Position numbers and translations under genes: made by a program | The notes under the pieces: model-generated | What the model was told of the DNA's origin: nothing | What the model saw: only the letters and a program-made list of their open reading frames with translations | The model's database searches: none | Origin: Yoonia sediminilitoris | Lineage (GTDB): Bacteria; Pseudomonadota; Alphaproteobacteria; Rhodobacterales; Rhodobacteraceae | Direction of reading: 5' to 3' | Assembly (NCBI RefSeq): GCF_003058085.1 | Contig: NZ_QBUD01000007.1 | Span: 123,133-187,132, forward strand | Length of the DNA stretch: 64,000 nt | Part shown: positions 8,356 to 18,258 of the stretch, one piece after another | Position numbering within the stretch: the first letter of the stretch is position 1 | How the letters are laid out: each line of letters begins with the position of its first letter

Positions 8356-10278
8356 GTGGATAAAATGGGCGAGAGCAACAAAATCCTAAGCGTCACCTAC
8401 GGAACTTTTTCGTGCCGGCTGGAGGGTTTCGATGACTCGGTCGAGACGATGAAAACCGTGGTGTCCTACTTCCATGAACTGGCGGGGCATGACCGATTCA
8501 TGGACATGGACCCGCAGGCCCCTGACCTTGACGAATTGGCGGAAATGACCGTCGAGGAAAGCGGGATGGCCGTGACTGCCAAAGATGTGGCGGGCCATGT
8601 TTCCCTGCGCGTCCAGCGCCCCGAAGCCGAAACAGCGGAAGAGGCCGAGCGCCCGAGCCTGCGCATCCGTCACCCCGATCTGGCAGAGCAGGAAGAGCCC
8701 GACGCAGCCCAAGCAGACGCCACGGCAGAGGATGCGCATGACGTCGAGGATGATCGGTCCGATCTGGACGGTTTTGACGATGTTTCCGACCTTGATGAAC
8801 TGTCCGAAGTGGATGATCTGGCCGATCTTGAAGCGCTTGATGATACCGCCGAAACCGCGCTTGAAGAAGACGCACAAGACGACGCAGCCGTTGAAGTCGA
8901 TGCGGCACATGATTCTTCTGACCTCAATGAAGAAGAGGCCGACGACGTCCTCGCCGCAACCACGCCAGAGAATAATGAGCCCGTCAGCCATAACGAAGAA
9001 GAACTGACGTCCGAAGACGAGGAATACGAGGAAGACGAACTGGCGTCCCAGGAAGAGGACGTGGCCGAAGCACCTGAAGAAGAGCCTGCCGCCACAGAAA
9101 ACGAGCCGGAAACCGCAGACGCGCCCTTCTATGACCCTGCGACCGCAACCGAGGACGATTCAGGCGACAGCGTCGCTGCCAAACTTGAACGTATTCGCGC
9201 CCTTGTCGGTCGTGTGCCGCCACCAAACCGCCCCGAACCTGCAAAAACCGTTGATCCGACCGAAGTCGGCAGCATCGTCGACCGTTTGTCGGCTTTGACA
9301 GGCACCTCCCCCGAAGAAGATGCACAACAGACCGAAGATCTTGTCGACGATTTCGATTTCAAATCGGACTACTCTGAACCGCTGGTCCTGTCCAATGAAA
9401 GCGACGCAGCCGGCGCCGACGATGCGACGGACGATGCTTCGGAGCTGGAAGAAAACGCCGCGCATGACGCGGATGCGGATGCTGAAGATCTGGAATCCCG
9501 GATGTCTGACGATGATGAGGACCCGTCTGATGATGCAGCCGGGGAACAAAAGGCCGAGAAACCGGTTGCGCGGATCAGGGAAATCCACTCAAAGCGCTAT
9601 AACCTGCCGGAACATGACGACAGCGAAATGTCGCGGATCATGTCGCAGGCGGATGAGCGTCTGAACGAACCCGAAGGACGGCGCCACCGCGACGCTTTTG
9701 CACAGCTCAAGGCTGCCGTTGCCGCAACAGAGGCCGCCCGACAGCTTGGCGACCAGAACACGCAAGCCGACCCACGAGACGCCTTCCGCGAAGATCTGAA
9801 CGAAGCGCGGCGCACCACCGGCGAGGATGAAAGCGGCGACACCGCCCAGCAAGAAGCATCGAAAGATGCCGCTCCGCTCCGCCTCGTTGCTGAAAACAGG
9901 ATCGCCGAAGAAGAAGAGGCACGACCAGCCGCCCCGGCAGACCGATTGCGCCAGATCGCATCCGTAAAGGAATCCGGCGAAACAACGGGTGAAGGCTTTG
10001 CCGAATTTGCGGCAGCGCAGGGTGCAACGGAACTGGGCGATCTGCTGGAAGCGGCCGCCGCCTATATTGCCTATGTCGAAGGTGATGACGACTTTTCGCG
10101 CCCGCAAGTGATGAAAAAGGTACAGATGGCAGCGGCAGAGCAATTCAGCCGTGAAGACGGGCTGCGGTCATTCGGTCGCCTGCTCCGCCAAAGCCGTATC
10201 ATCAAGCTGAACAACGGGCGTTTCCAAGTGTCCGAAGACACACGGTTCCGCCCCGACGGGCGCGCCGCACAGGGCTAA
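8356..10278 (+). CDS. Large acidic protein of unknown function
   Basis: A 640-residue protein (GTG start; an ATG three codons in is equally possible). An N-terminal folded segment of about 85 residues (ITYGTFSCRLEGFDDSVETM-like) is followed by some 300 residues dominated by Asp, Glu and Ala, clearly low complexity. Shorter ordered segments recur at about 275-315 (RIRALVGRVPPP), 415-450 and a C-terminal domain at about 545-630 that looks globular (LGDLLEAAAAYIAYVEGDDD, FSREDGLRSFGRLLRQSRI). Similar proteins occur in Rhodobacteraceae, sometimes labelled CheA-like, but no histidine-kinase motif is visible. A strong terminator follows. Confidence 0.7.
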   Translation: MDKMGESNKILSVTYGTFSCRLEGFDDSVETMKTVVSYFHELAGHDRFMDMDPQAPDLDELAEMTVEESGMAVTAKDVAGHVSLRVQRPEAETAEEAERPSLRIRHPDLAEQEEPDAAQADATAEDAHDVEDDRSDLDGFDDVSDLDELSEVDDLADLEALDDTAETALEEDAQDDAAVEVDAAHDSSDLNEEEADDVLAATTPENNEPVSHNEEELTSEDEEYEEDELASQEEDVAEAPEEEPAATENEPETADAPFYDPATATEDDSGDSVAAKLERIRALVGRVPPPNRPEPAKTVDPTEVGSIVDRLSALTGTSPEEDAQQTEDLVDDFDFKSDYSEPLVLSNESDAAGADDATDDASELEENAAHDADADAEDLESRMSDDDEDPSDDAAGEQKAEKPVARIREIHSKRYNLPEHDDSEMSRIMSQADERLNEPEGRRHRDAFAQLKAAVAATEAARQLGDQNTQADPRDAFREDLNEARRTTGEDESGDTAQQEASKDAAPLRLVAENRIAEEEEARPAAPADRLRQIASVKESGETTGEGFAEFAAAQGATELGDLLEAAAAYIAYVEGDDDFSRPQVMKKVQMAAAEQFSREDGLRSFGRLLRQSRIIKLNNGRFQVSEDTRFRPDGRAAQG

Positions 10279-10295
10279 GCTCAGAAGCTGAAAGC

Positions 10296-10325
10296 AAAAG
10301 GCAGGGTCGCGCCCCTGCCTTTTTT
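10296..10325 (+). terminator. Rho-independent terminator after the acidic-protein gene
   Basis: An 8-bp GC-rich stem (AGGCAGGG at 10299-10306, CCCTGCCT at 10313-10320) with a 6-nt loop, flanked by an A-run before and a T-run after. It starts 18 bp after the stop codon. Confidence 0.88.
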
Positions 10326-10482
10326 GTTTCCAGAACCGGGTTCCTGTTTCTAACGCCGCCACATCAGCACGGGCAGTTGGGCGACATCGGCAGATATCCA
10401 CGGTGCGGACAAGGCGGTCATTTCTTCATTTCATCAAGCTGTGTTATTCTCTTTATATTCCTACTGGAGAGGAGCGCGGGAT

Positions 10483-11016
10483 ATGTGGAATATGGAGCAA
10501 TTTGTAGCCGACTGTCGAACCGCAGTGGATCAGGATGCATCTCACAAATCGGTGGCGGAGGTCGTCGACCGCGCAATGCGAGATCCTGCGAGCGTAACAC
10601 AGGCTTTGGGAGAGCCAACCGAGAGTGGCATTATCCCGATTTACAAGTCGACTGACCTGACGATTGTCAATGTCATCTGGAAGCCTGGAATGACCGTCAT
10701 GCCCCACAATCACGAAATGTGGGCTGTTATAGGCATCTACGGAGGTAGAGAGGACAACATTTTTTGGCGGCGCGTTGCCGATGATCCGGAAGGACGCATT
10801 GAAGCGGCCGGGGCGCGCGCGCTATCCACTGGTCAATGTGCCCCGCTGGGAAAAGATCTCATTCACTCTGTCACAAACCCAATCCCCAAATTGACTGGCG
10901 CCATTCACGTATATGGCGGAGATTTCTTCGAAGCTGAACGAAGCGAGTGGGACCCAGAGAACTTGACAGAACACGCCTACGATATGGCCAAGGTCCGTTC
11001 CCTCTTCGAAGATTGA
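10483..11016 (+). CDS. Cupin protein, cysteine-dioxygenase-like
   Basis: A 177-residue protein. The ATG at 10483 is chosen because GGAGAGGAG lies just upstream; an ATG three codons later is also possible. It has a cupin metal site: MPHNHEMWAVIG gives the His-x-His pair, and a later His is in KDLIHSVTNP. Together with VYGGDFF near the end this resembles the cysteine/mercaptopropionate dioxygenase-like cupins that bind Fe(II). The substrate cannot be assigned. It is a single gene between a terminator and a convergent operon. The upstream 204 bp holds the terminator and presumably its promoter. Confidence 0.75.
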   Translation: MWNMEQFVADCRTAVDQDASHKSVAEVVDRAMRDPASVTQALGEPTESGIIPIYKSTDLTIVNVIWKPGMTVMPHNHEMWAVIGIYGGREDNIFWRRVADDPEGRIEAAGARALSTGQCAPLGKDLIHSVTNPIPKLTGAIHVYGGDFFEAERSEWDPENLTEHAYDMAKVRSLFED

Positions 11017-11164
11017 TCTGTCCAACGGCAACCACTGCAAATAAGTGATTTAGTAGAGTTAACGATAAGGCTGATTGGGCTCCGGACCGCCACTGGTCAC
11101 TGGGCACCGGATAAAAGTCCGATTTGCGTCGTCAGCCTGCCTCGTTCGGACTGCTGAAATACTG

Positions 11165-11380
11165 CTACTCGTCGGGATCAGATTGACCGATCCCCATGAA
11201 CACCCATTTCAACGGGAAAACCCAGCCGATACCCAAAACGACATAGATGACAAATTCCACGACCTTATGGAACCGCGACGCCTCTGACATCAGTGTGACC
11301 GCCAGAACGACATAGGCTGGCAGACCCACGACCAGAACAAAGAGCGCCAGACGTTTGCGTGCTTTGTAAGTCATCGGCAT
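11165..11380 (-). CDS. DUF2842-type small membrane protein
   Basis: A 71-residue protein with two hydrophobic helices (about 10-30 and 40-60) separated by a charged turn (EASRFHKVVEF). It matches the DUF2842 pattern known from alphaproteobacteria. Its ATG shares one base with the purA stop (TGATG), so it is the second gene of a purA operon. Function unknown. Confidence 0.8.
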   Translation of the reverse strand: MPMTYKARKRLALFVLVVGLPAYVVLAVTLMSEASRFHKVVEFVIYVVLGIGWVFPLKWVFMGIGQSDPDE

Positions 11381-12672
11381 CAGTCCGAAAACGGATCAGT
11401 TACAAGGATCGTGTCCTCGCGCTCTGGCGAGGTTGAAACGAGAGCGACCGGGCATTCGATCAGTTCTTCGATACGGCGCACATATTTGATCGCCTGCGCA
11501 GGCAGGTCGGCCCAGCTGCGCGCGCCTTCGGTCGATTCTGACCAGCCGTCGATCTCTTCATAGATCGGGGTGCAGCGGGCCTGCTGGTCGGCGGCGGTTG
11601 GCAAATAGTCCAGCACCTTGCCGTCCAGGTCATAGCCCACGCAAATCTTGAGCGTTTCAAAACCGTCCAGCACATCCAGCTTGGTCAGCGAAATGCCAGA
11701 CACGCCGGACGTGGCACAGGTCTGGCGCACCAGACAGGCATCAAACCAGCCGCAACGGCGCTTGCGGCCTGTAGTGGTGCCAAATTCATGGCCGCGCTCA
11801 CCAAGACGCTGACCATCGGCGTCCTCGAGCTCTGTCGGGAACGGCCCCTCGCCCACCCGCGTGGTGTAGGCTTTGACAATCCCCAGCACAAAATCGATCG
11901 CCCCGGGTCCGACGCCAACGCCCGTCGCCGCCTGCCCTGCAATCACATTGGAGGAGGTCACAAACGGATAGGTGCCAAAATCAATATCCAGCAACGCACC
12001 CTGTGCGCCTTCAAAAAGGATCCGCTTGCCCGCTTTGCGTTTTTCGTTCAGCACTTTCCAGACCGGGGCGGCGTATTGCAGGATCTCCGGCGCAACTTCA
12101 CGCAGTTTTGCCAGAACTCCGTCACGATCCACCGGAGCCAGCCCCAGACCACGGCGCAATGCGTCATGGTGAACAAGGGCACGATCAAGCCGCAGTTCAA
12201 GCGTGGCATCATCGGCCAGATCGGCCACACGAATCACGCGGCGGCCAACCTTGTCCTCGTAACACGGGCCGATACCACGGCCTGTTGTACCAATCTTGGC
12301 GACGGCGTTCTGATTTTCGCGCGCCCGGTCCAATTCACCGTGAAACGGCAGGATCAGCGGCGTATTTTCGGCTACCATCAGCGTTTCCGGCGTAATCTCA
12401 ACACCTTGGCCGCGCAACGTTTCGATTTCGTTCAGCAGATGCCACGGGTCAAGCACGACACCATTGCCAATCACCGACAGTTTGCCGCCCCGCACGACAC
12501 CCGAAGGCAGCGCATGCAGTTTGTAAATCTGACCATCAATAACAAGTGTATGGCCCGCGTTATGGCCGCCCTGAAAGCGCGCGATCACGTCGGCACGCTC
12601 TGACAGCCAATCCACAATCTTGCCCTTGCCTTCGTCGCCCCACTGGGCGCCAACGACCACCACATTTGCCAT
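11380..12672 (-). CDS. purA: Adenylosuccinate synthase
   Basis: A 430-residue PurA, starting at the ATG at 12672 ([18 protein letters not shown]). An upstream in-frame start would add 28 residues not found in the family. [11 protein letters not shown] is the GTP-binding P-loop with the catalytic Asp, GHNAGHT binds IMP, and [11 protein letters not shown] is also diagnostic. It condenses IMP and aspartate with GTP to adenylosuccinate in AMP synthesis. It overlaps the DUF2842 gene downstream. Confidence 0.97.
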   Translation of the reverse strand: MANVVVVGAQWGDEGKGKIVDWLSERADVIARFQGGHNAGHTLVIDGQIYKLHALPSGVVRGGKLSVIGNGVVLDPWHLLNEIETLRGQGVEITPETLMVAENTPLILPFHGELDRARENQNAVAKIGTTGRGIGPCYEDKVGRRVIRVADLADDATLELRLDRALVHHDALRRGLGLAPVDRDGVLAKLREVAPEILQYAAPVWKVLNEKRKAGKRILFEGAQGALLDIDFGTYPFVTSSNVIAGQAATGVGVGPGAIDFVLGIVKAYTTRVGEGPFPTELEDADGQRLGERGHEFGTTTGRKRRCGWFDACLVRQTCATSGVSGISLTKLDVLDGFETLKICVGYDLDGKVLDYLPTAADQQARCTPIYEEIDGWSESTEGARSWADLPAQAIKYVRRIEELIECPVALVSTSPEREDTILVTDPFSD

Positions 12673-12816
12673 AACACGGATCCTTTTTGATGTCCGATCC
12701 GTCCTATACCGCCGCGCCCGCTGCTGCGAAACCGGAAAATTGTCACAAGGGCACACTGGACAGGCGACAGGACCGGCGGCATGTTCATCCCTAGGTCAAA
12801 GAATACGAGGGATATC

Positions 12817-13212
12817 ATGAGCTTCTTCATTCGCTGGGTCTTTGCCTTTGTGCTTTTGACAGCCACCTACAATCCAACCCAGTGGAATTTTGTCCGCTGG
12901 AGCATGGCGAACTTCGAAACCAGCCTTTCCCTCAGCGTGCTTTTCGGACTGATCCTGCTGGTCGGCTACATCATCTATCTGCGTGCGACGCTCCGGTCGA
13001 TCGGGCTGTTCGGGATGATCCTGATCCTGGCCGTGGTCGCCACTTTGCTTTGGGTGCTTTACGATCAGGGGCTGATTGACCTGAACGATCCGACGATCAA
13101 CACATGGATCGCGATTGTGACCTTGTCGGTTGTGCTGGCGGTCGGGCTAAGCTGGTCAATCGTGCGCCGCAAGCTGAGCGGTCAGGCCGATATGGATGAC
13201 GTGGACGAATAA
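12817..13212 (+). CDS. Four-helix membrane protein, DUF6524-like
   Basis: A 131-residue protein starting MSFFIRWVFAF; an upstream in-frame ATG at 12781 lacks a good ribosome-binding site. Four hydrophobic helices lie at about 3-20, 33-52, 60-80 and 92-112, with an acidic tail ending DMDDVDE. The conserved TYNPTQWNFVRW segment follows helix 1. The family is common in Rhodobacteraceae and has no known function. It is divergent from purA and 76 bp upstream of secG. Confidence 0.75.
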   Translation: MSFFIRWVFAFVLLTATYNPTQWNFVRWSMANFETSLSLSVLFGLILLVGYIIYLRATLRSIGLFGMILILAVVATLLWVLYDQGLIDLNDPTINTWIAIVTLSVVLAVGLSWSIVRRKLSGQADMDDVDE

Positions 13213-13288
13213 GCGCCCAACAGGGGTTGCGGGAATGGGCTTCACCTTTTAGATACCGCTTGTTCGCGAACGCCTGAAAGGCCCCGTA

Positions 13289-13645
13289 ATGGAAAACGTC
13301 GTCCTTATCATCCACCTGATCCTGGCACTCAGCCTGATCGGTACCGTGCTGTTGCAGCGGTCCGAAGGCGGCGGCCTTGGCATTGGTGGCGGTGGCGGTG
13401 GGGCGACCGGTGGCAGGCCCCCGGCAAGCGCGATGAGCAAGTTCACATGGATGCTGGCAATTGCCTTTATCTGCACCTCGATCGCGCTGACGTTGATTGC
13501 CGCCGAAAAGGCCGGCGGGTCGTCAGTTGTAGACCGGCTGGGTGATGGTGCCGTGCAGGACGAAAGCGCACCGGCGCTGCCTGATCTGGGTGACAGTCTG
13601 CTGCCGCCATCCGCAGACGAGCCTCTCGTCCCGACGGGCGACTAA
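13289..13645 (+). CDS. secG: Preprotein translocase subunit SecG
   Basis: A 118-residue protein with the SecG layout: helix 1 (VVLIIHLILALSLIGTVLLQ), the family signature QRSEGGGLG and a Gly-rich loop, then helix 2 (about 53-72), followed by an acidic, Pro-rich tail longer than in E. coli. SecG associates with SecYE and aids SecA-driven export. It is followed by pyrG, a common alphaproteobacterial arrangement. Confidence 0.94.
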   Translation: MENVVLIIHLILALSLIGTVLLQRSEGGGLGIGGGGGGATGGRPPASAMSKFTWMLAIAFICTSIALTLIAAEKAGGSSVVDRLGDGAVQDESAPALPDLGDSLLPPSADEPLVPTGD

Positions 13646-13699
13646 CCACAAGAAGTTGCTGGGTTTCTTGATCCGGCAACATGATATTGGGTCATGTGG

Positions 13700-13729
13700 T
13701 TGCGTGTCGCCTGCGAATCCGGCTATACT
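13700..13729 (+). promoter_or_regulatory. Candidate housekeeping promoter for pyrG
   Basis: TTGCGT (13700-13705) and TATACT (13724-13729) are separated by 18 bp, close to a sigma-70 consensus. Transcription from here would give a leader of roughly 70 nt before the pyrG ATG. Confidence 0.5.
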
Positions 13730-13806
13730 TAAACCCCGTGATGACGCGAATTTTCGACGGTTCGCTTTCCCACAATTTTGGAATTTTTCACGGGAGTCCC
13801 CTGCCA

Positions 13807-15450
13807 ATGGCACGCTTTATTTTTATCACCGGCGGTGTTGTTTCCTCTCTTGGCAAGGGGTTGGCCTCGGCGGCACTTGGGTCGCTTTTGCAGGCACGTG
13901 GATTTTCCGTCAGGCTGCGCAAGCTTGACCCTTACCTCAACGTCGATCCCGGCACGATGTCGCCTTTTGAACATGGCGAGGTTTTCGTCACCGATGATGG
14001 GGCCGAAACCGACCTTGATCTTGGCCATTACGAACGATTCACAGGCGTCCCTGCCCGCAAGACGGATTCCGTCAGTTCCGGACGCATCTACTCCAACGTG
14101 CTCGAAAAGGAACGGCGCGGCGACTATCTGGGCAAGACCATTCAGGTCGTTCCCCATGTCACGAATGAAATCAAAGACTTCATTTCCATCGGCGAGGACG
14201 AAGTCGATTTCATGCTCTGCGAAATCGGCGGCACCGTGGGCGACATCGAAGGGCTTCCGTTTTTTGAAGCGATCAGGCAGTTTTCCCACGACAAGAAACG
14301 CGGCCAATGCATCTTTATGCATTTGACCTTGCTGCCCTATCTGGCCGCCTCCGGCGAACTCAAGACAAAGCCAACCCAGCACAGCGTCAAGGAATTGCAA
14401 TCCATCGGGATCGCCCCTGATGTGCTTGTCTGCCGGTCCGAACATCCCATTCCCGAAAAAGAACGCGAGAAAATCGCCCTGTTCTGCAACGTCCGCAAGG
14501 AATGTGTCGTCGCTGCCTATGATCTGAAATCCATCTACGAGGCCCCGCTGGCCTATCACGAACAGGGCCTTGATCAGGCCGTTCTGGATGCGTTTGAAAT
14601 CTCGCCTGCGCCCGCCCCCAAGCTGGACGTTTGGCATGATGTCTATGACCGCATCCACAACCCCGAAGGCGAGGTGAAAGTCGCCATCGTCGGCAAATAC
14701 ACCCAGCTTGAGGATGCCTATAAATCCATCGCAGAGGCGCTGACCCATGGCGGTATGGCCAACCGGGTCAAGGTCCGGATCGAATGGGTCGATGCGGAAC
14801 TTTTCGATGATGGTGACGCGACCCCGCATCTGGCAGGGTTCCACGCGATCCTTGTCCCCGGCGGCTTTGGCGAACGCGGCACCGAAGGAAAGATCAAGGC
14901 AGCACAATTCGCCCGCGAAAAGAAAATCCCCTATCTGGGCATTTGTCTGGGCATGCAAATGGCGGTGATCGAGGCGGCGCGCAACGTGGCAGGCATGACC
15001 AAGGCGGGGTCGGAAGAATTTGACCATGAGGCAGGCAAGAAGCGATTTGAGCCTGTGGTCTATCACCTCAAGGAATGGGTGCAGGGCAATCACACGGTCG
15101 CCCGCAAGGCAGATGACGACAAGGGCGGCACGATGCGGCTTGGGGCCTATAACGCCAACCTGTCCGAAGGATCGAAGGTCGCCGAAATCTATGGCAGCAC
15201 CACAATCGAGGAACGCCATCGCCACCGCTACGAAGTTGACACCAAATACCGCGAAACGCTTGAAAAGGCCGGGCTAAAGTTTTCGGGCATGTCGCCCGAT
15301 GGCAAACTGCCCGAAATCGTGGAATGGCAGGACCACCCGTGGTTCATCGGCGTGCAGTTTCACCCCGAACTGAAGTCAAAACCATTCGCACCGCACCCGC
15401 TGTTTGCGGATTTCGTGCGGGCTGCGGTTGAAAATTCGCGGCTGGTCTAA
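13807..15450 (+). CDS. pyrG: CTP synthase
   Basis: A 547-residue enzyme starting at the ATG at 13807 ([18 protein letters not shown]) with GGGAG-like spacing upstream; a longer in-frame reading upstream has no family support. The synthase domain (1-265) carries the P-loop [10 protein letters not shown] and the CTP/UTP-binding [12 protein letters not shown]. The C-terminal class-I glutamine amidotransferase domain (about 290-545) has the nucleophile Cys in YLGICLGMQ and the His/Glu pair in QFHPELKS. It makes CTP from UTP, ATP and glutamine. Its last bases overlap the convergent LysR gene by 4 bp. Confidence 0.98.
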   Translation: MARFIFITGGVVSSLGKGLASAALGSLLQARGFSVRLRKLDPYLNVDPGTMSPFEHGEVFVTDDGAETDLDLGHYERFTGVPARKTDSVSSGRIYSNVLEKERRGDYLGKTIQVVPHVTNEIKDFISIGEDEVDFMLCEIGGTVGDIEGLPFFEAIRQFSHDKKRGQCIFMHLTLLPYLAASGELKTKPTQHSVKELQSIGIAPDVLVCRSEHPIPEKEREKIALFCNVRKECVVAAYDLKSIYEAPLAYHEQGLDQAVLDAFEISPAPAPKLDVWHDVYDRIHNPEGEVKVAIVGKYTQLEDAYKSIAEALTHGGMANRVKVRIEWVDAELFDDGDATPHLAGFHAILVPGGFGERGTEGKIKAAQFAREKKIPYLGICLGMQMAVIEAARNVAGMTKAGSEEFDHEAGKKRFEPVVYHLKEWVQGNHTVARKADDDKGGTMRLGAYNANLSEGSKVAEIYGSTTIEERHRHRYEVDTKYRETLEKAGLKFSGMSPDGKLPEIVEWQDHPWFIGVQFHPELKSKPFAPHPLFADFVRAAVENSRLV

Positions 15451-16379
15451 CTGCCAAGCGCCAAGGGCGCGTCTTCCCTGTCACGGCGCAATTCCTGCGC
15501 CAGAAAATCAAACACCCTGCGGATACGGCGATTCGTCGTCAATTCACGGTGGGCCACCAGCCAGATCGGAAAGACAATCGGCTCAAGATCCGGCAACACC
15601 CGGCGCACGCAGGGTTCCGCATCGCCGATATAGGCATCCAGAATGCCGATACCTGCCCCCTGCCGCACCAGTTCCCACATCACGATGTAGCTTTCCGTGA
15701 GCAGGGGGAAATTCGCCTCTGTCAGGCCAAGCCCCAGCGTGTTCAGCCCTTTCATCATCATGCCGGAATGATCCATGTTGATGAAATCCGCATGGCGCAG
15801 GTCATAGGGTTTGGTCGGGTGGCCTATGGATGCAATATAGTCGGGCGTAGCGTATAAAATCGCATCCGCATCACCGACTTTCCTGGCAATCAGATCCGGT
15901 TCAGTGGGGCGGAAATTGCGGATCGCGATATCAGCCTCGCGGCGGCGCAAATCACTGGCATGGTTGGACACGACCACTTCGACCTGAATACCCGGTTCTT
16001 CGGCGCGCAGCTTTTTGATGATAGGCGGCAACAGAACAGACGCATAGGTTTCACTGGCTGAAATGCAGATCGTGCCTTCCAGCGCCTGCGACTGCCCCAG
16101 CGCGGTCAAGGACACACGGCCTGCCGCCTCTCCCATAGCGCGCACATGATCCAGCAGTTCCAACCCGCTCGGGGTCAGCGTCAGACCGCGCCCGACCCGT
16201 TCGAACAGGACGATCCCCAACTCCTGTTCCAACCCGTCCACCTGCCGGCCCAAGGTCGGTTGCGCCATGCCCAGCGCACGGGCGGCCGCAGACAGTGACC
16301 CTTCCTCCGCAGTGACCAGAAACGCCCGCGCTTTGTTCCAGTCAAATTTTACCGACCGCCAATCCATGCATATCTGCAT
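15447..16379 (-). CDS. LysR-family transcriptional regulator
   Basis: A 310-residue protein; MDW at 16367 may be the true start. The N-terminal winged helix (about 12-70) shows the LysR pattern [20 protein letters not shown] then [12 protein letters not shown], and the co-inducer domain occupies about 95-295. It is divergent from the DUF4386 and oxidoreductase genes, so regulation of those two is the usual expectation; the effector is unknown. Confidence 0.9.
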   Translation of the reverse strand: MQICMDWRSVKFDWNKARAFLVTAEEGSLSAAARALGMAQPTLGRQVDGLEQELGIVLFERVGRGLTLTPSGLELLDHVRAMGEAAGRVSLTALGQSQALEGTICISASETYASVLLPPIIKKLRAEEPGIQVEVVVSNHASDLRRREADIAIRNFRPTEPDLIARKVGDADAILYATPDYIASIGHPTKPYDLRHADFINMDHSGMMMKGLNTLGLGLTEANFPLLTESYIVMWELVRQGAGIGILDAYIGDAEPCVRRVLPDLEPIVFPIWLVAHRELTTNRRIRRVFDFLAQELRRDREDAPLALGS

Positions 16380-16485
16380 ATCAAATGACAGAATTTGGTC
16401 AATTCGTATTGGTCCATGCGCAGGCTAAACCAAGGGCACAAACAACCATCGTCCACCATCCAATGGATGAACGAAAGGAAACGCG

Positions 16486-17199
16486 ATGAAATCCGACCAA
16501 CTCGACCCCGCTTTTGCCCGCATGGCAGGCGCGCTTTACCTCACAATCGCCCTGTGCGGCGGCTTTAGCATCGGCTACGTCCCGATGCAGATCGTGGTTT
16601 CCGGCGACGCTGCCGCTTCTGCCAGCAATTTGCTCGGGCACGCCGGTCTGTTCAAACTGGGTGTGCTGGCTGACAGCGCCGTGATCCTGTGCGAGATTGC
16701 GATCACTGTGATCCTGTACCAACTGTTCCGCCGCGAAAGCCCGACAATTGCAATGATGAGCGTTATCGCCCGCAGCGGAATGATCTTTGTGATGGGGATC
16801 AACCTGATGCTTTGGGTCATGCCCTACGGTCTGCTGACCCTGCCGTCTGACTTTTCGCTCGCCGAACGGCAGAACCTTGCGCAACTGTTTTTCGACGCAC
16901 ACGGCCTTGGCATTTACGCTTGGCAGATCTTCTTTGGGGCGCATCTGCTGGCCCTTGGCGCGATGGTCCTGCGCAGCCGCGCAGTCCCGCAGATTTTGGG
17001 ATGGGGGCTCTTTGTCGGCGCATTCGGCTATCTTGTGCAGGCATTCTATGAATTAACCTTTAGCAGTAACACCACTCTGGGCTACGCCATCATCGGTCTG
17101 CTTGTCATCGTCACAATATCAGAGATCAGCTTTGGCCTTTGGCTTCTGATCTTTGCGCCGCGACGCGCATCTCAAACAACAACTTTCAAACACGCTTGA
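16486..17199 (+). CDS. DUF4386-type membrane protein
   Basis: A 237-residue protein with about six hydrophobic helices and the segment FARMAGALYLTIALCGG near the start, as in DUF4386 proteins. AAGGAAA precedes the ATG. It is 12 bp upstream of the oxidoreductase gene, so the two form an operon divergent from the LysR gene. Function unknown. Confidence 0.8.
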   Translation: MKSDQLDPAFARMAGALYLTIALCGGFSIGYVPMQIVVSGDAAASASNLLGHAGLFKLGVLADSAVILCEIAITVILYQLFRRESPTIAMMSVIARSGMIFVMGINLMLWVMPYGLLTLPSDFSLAERQNLAQLFFDAHGLGIYAWQIFFGAHLLALGAMVLRSRAVPQILGWGLFVGAFGYLVQAFYELTFSSNTTLGYAIIGLLVIVTISEISFGLWLLIFAPRRASQTTTFKHA

Positions 17200-17211
17200 A
17201 GGGCCAGCATC

Positions 17212-18195
17212 ATGCAAGCTTATACTTACAAAGAATACGGTGCACCCGAGGTGCTGCACATAATCGAATTGCCAACACCGACCCCAAAGGCCGACGAGGT
17301 CCTGATCAAGGTCAAAGCCACGACCGTCAGTGCAGGCGACTGGCGCGCCCGCAGCATGACAATGCCAGCCGGTATGGGGCTGATCGGTCGACTGGTCTTT
17401 GGCATCTTTGGTCCGCGCAAGGGCATACTGGGCACCGAATTGTCCGGCGTGATCGAAGCGGTTGGTGCCAATGTGACCAACTTCCGCCCCGGTGATGCAG
17501 TCATCGCATTTCCCGGCGGCGGGTTTGGGGCCCATGCGGAATTCATCACCATGCCCGCAACGGGAAAACTGGTCCCCAAGCCCGACACGCTGCGTTTTGA
17601 AGAGGCCGCAGCAATCCCTTTCGGGGCCACGACCGCCTATGATTTTCTGATCAACAAGGCCAAATTGCAGTCCGGCGAAAAGGTGCTGGTGAATGGCGCA
17701 TCAGGGGCAACAGGATCTGCCTGCGTGCAAATCGCCAAACATTTCGGGGCCGAGGTGACAGCCGTATGCAGTGCAGCCAACGCCGATCTGGTCCGCAGCT
17801 TGGGCGCAGATCACGTGATCGACTACCGCGCCAAGGATTTCACCGCAGACGGCCCCTGCTATGACATGGTGGTCGATACGGTCGGCAACGCACCATGGCA
17901 CCGCACCCGGCACGCCTTGGTTCCCAAGGGGCGGATGGTGATGATTGCCGGTTCCGCGTCAGACATGCTGTTTGGCGCCATCAAGGCGCGTTTGCGCGGC
18001 AAGCAACTGATCGGAGGCGTGGCGTCAGAATCGGGTGAAATTCTGGGGAAGGTCGTGGAACTGGCAGCGCAAGGGCACTACAAGCCGGTAATCGACCGAT
18101 GTTACGATTTCTCGCATATGGTCGACGCACACCGCCATGTCGATACAGGTCACAAGAAAGGTAATGTGGTTGTGACCGTCGGCGCGCCAAACTGA
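17212..18195 (+). CDS. Medium-chain NAD(P)-dependent oxidoreductase, quinone-reductase-like
   Basis: A 327-residue MDR protein: GroES-like N-terminus with GTELSGVIEAVG and FRPGDAVIAFPGG, then a Rossmann domain with VNGASGATGSACVQIAKHFG and the family motif GADHVIDYRAKDF. The catalytic-zinc Cys/His set of alcohol dehydrogenases is not evident, so a zinc-free quinone oxidoreductase-type enzyme is more likely. The substrate is unknown. It is probably controlled by the divergent LysR protein. Confidence 0.85.
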   Translation: MQAYTYKEYGAPEVLHIIELPTPTPKADEVLIKVKATTVSAGDWRARSMTMPAGMGLIGRLVFGIFGPRKGILGTELSGVIEAVGANVTNFRPGDAVIAFPGGGFGAHAEFITMPATGKLVPKPDTLRFEEAAAIPFGATTAYDFLINKAKLQSGEKVLVNGASGATGSACVQIAKHFGAEVTAVCSAANADLVRSLGADHVIDYRAKDFTADGPCYDMVVDTVGNAPWHRTRHALVPKGRMVMIAGSASDMLFGAIKARLRGKQLIGGVASESGEILGKVVELAAQGHYKPVIDRCYDFSHMVDAHRHVDTGHKKGNVVVTVGAPN

Positions 18196-18210
18196 ACAGG
18201 CTTGCCCGGT

Positions 18211-18258
18211 GTCAGAACCAAAAGGTTATCCAGCGTCAGAACCCGAAGGTTATCCTGC
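18211..18258. repeat. 24-bp tandem duplication at the 3' end of the mipA-like gene
   Basis: 18211-18234 and 18235-18258 are adjacent copies differing at three positions. The right copy encodes the last residues of the outer-membrane protein (ITFGF then stop); the left copy lies after the stop and would read ITFWF then stop in the same frame. Confidence 0.85.

Noticed and set aside
13729..15225. 498-codon minus-strand frame opposite pyrG
   Set aside because: Shadow of pyrG.
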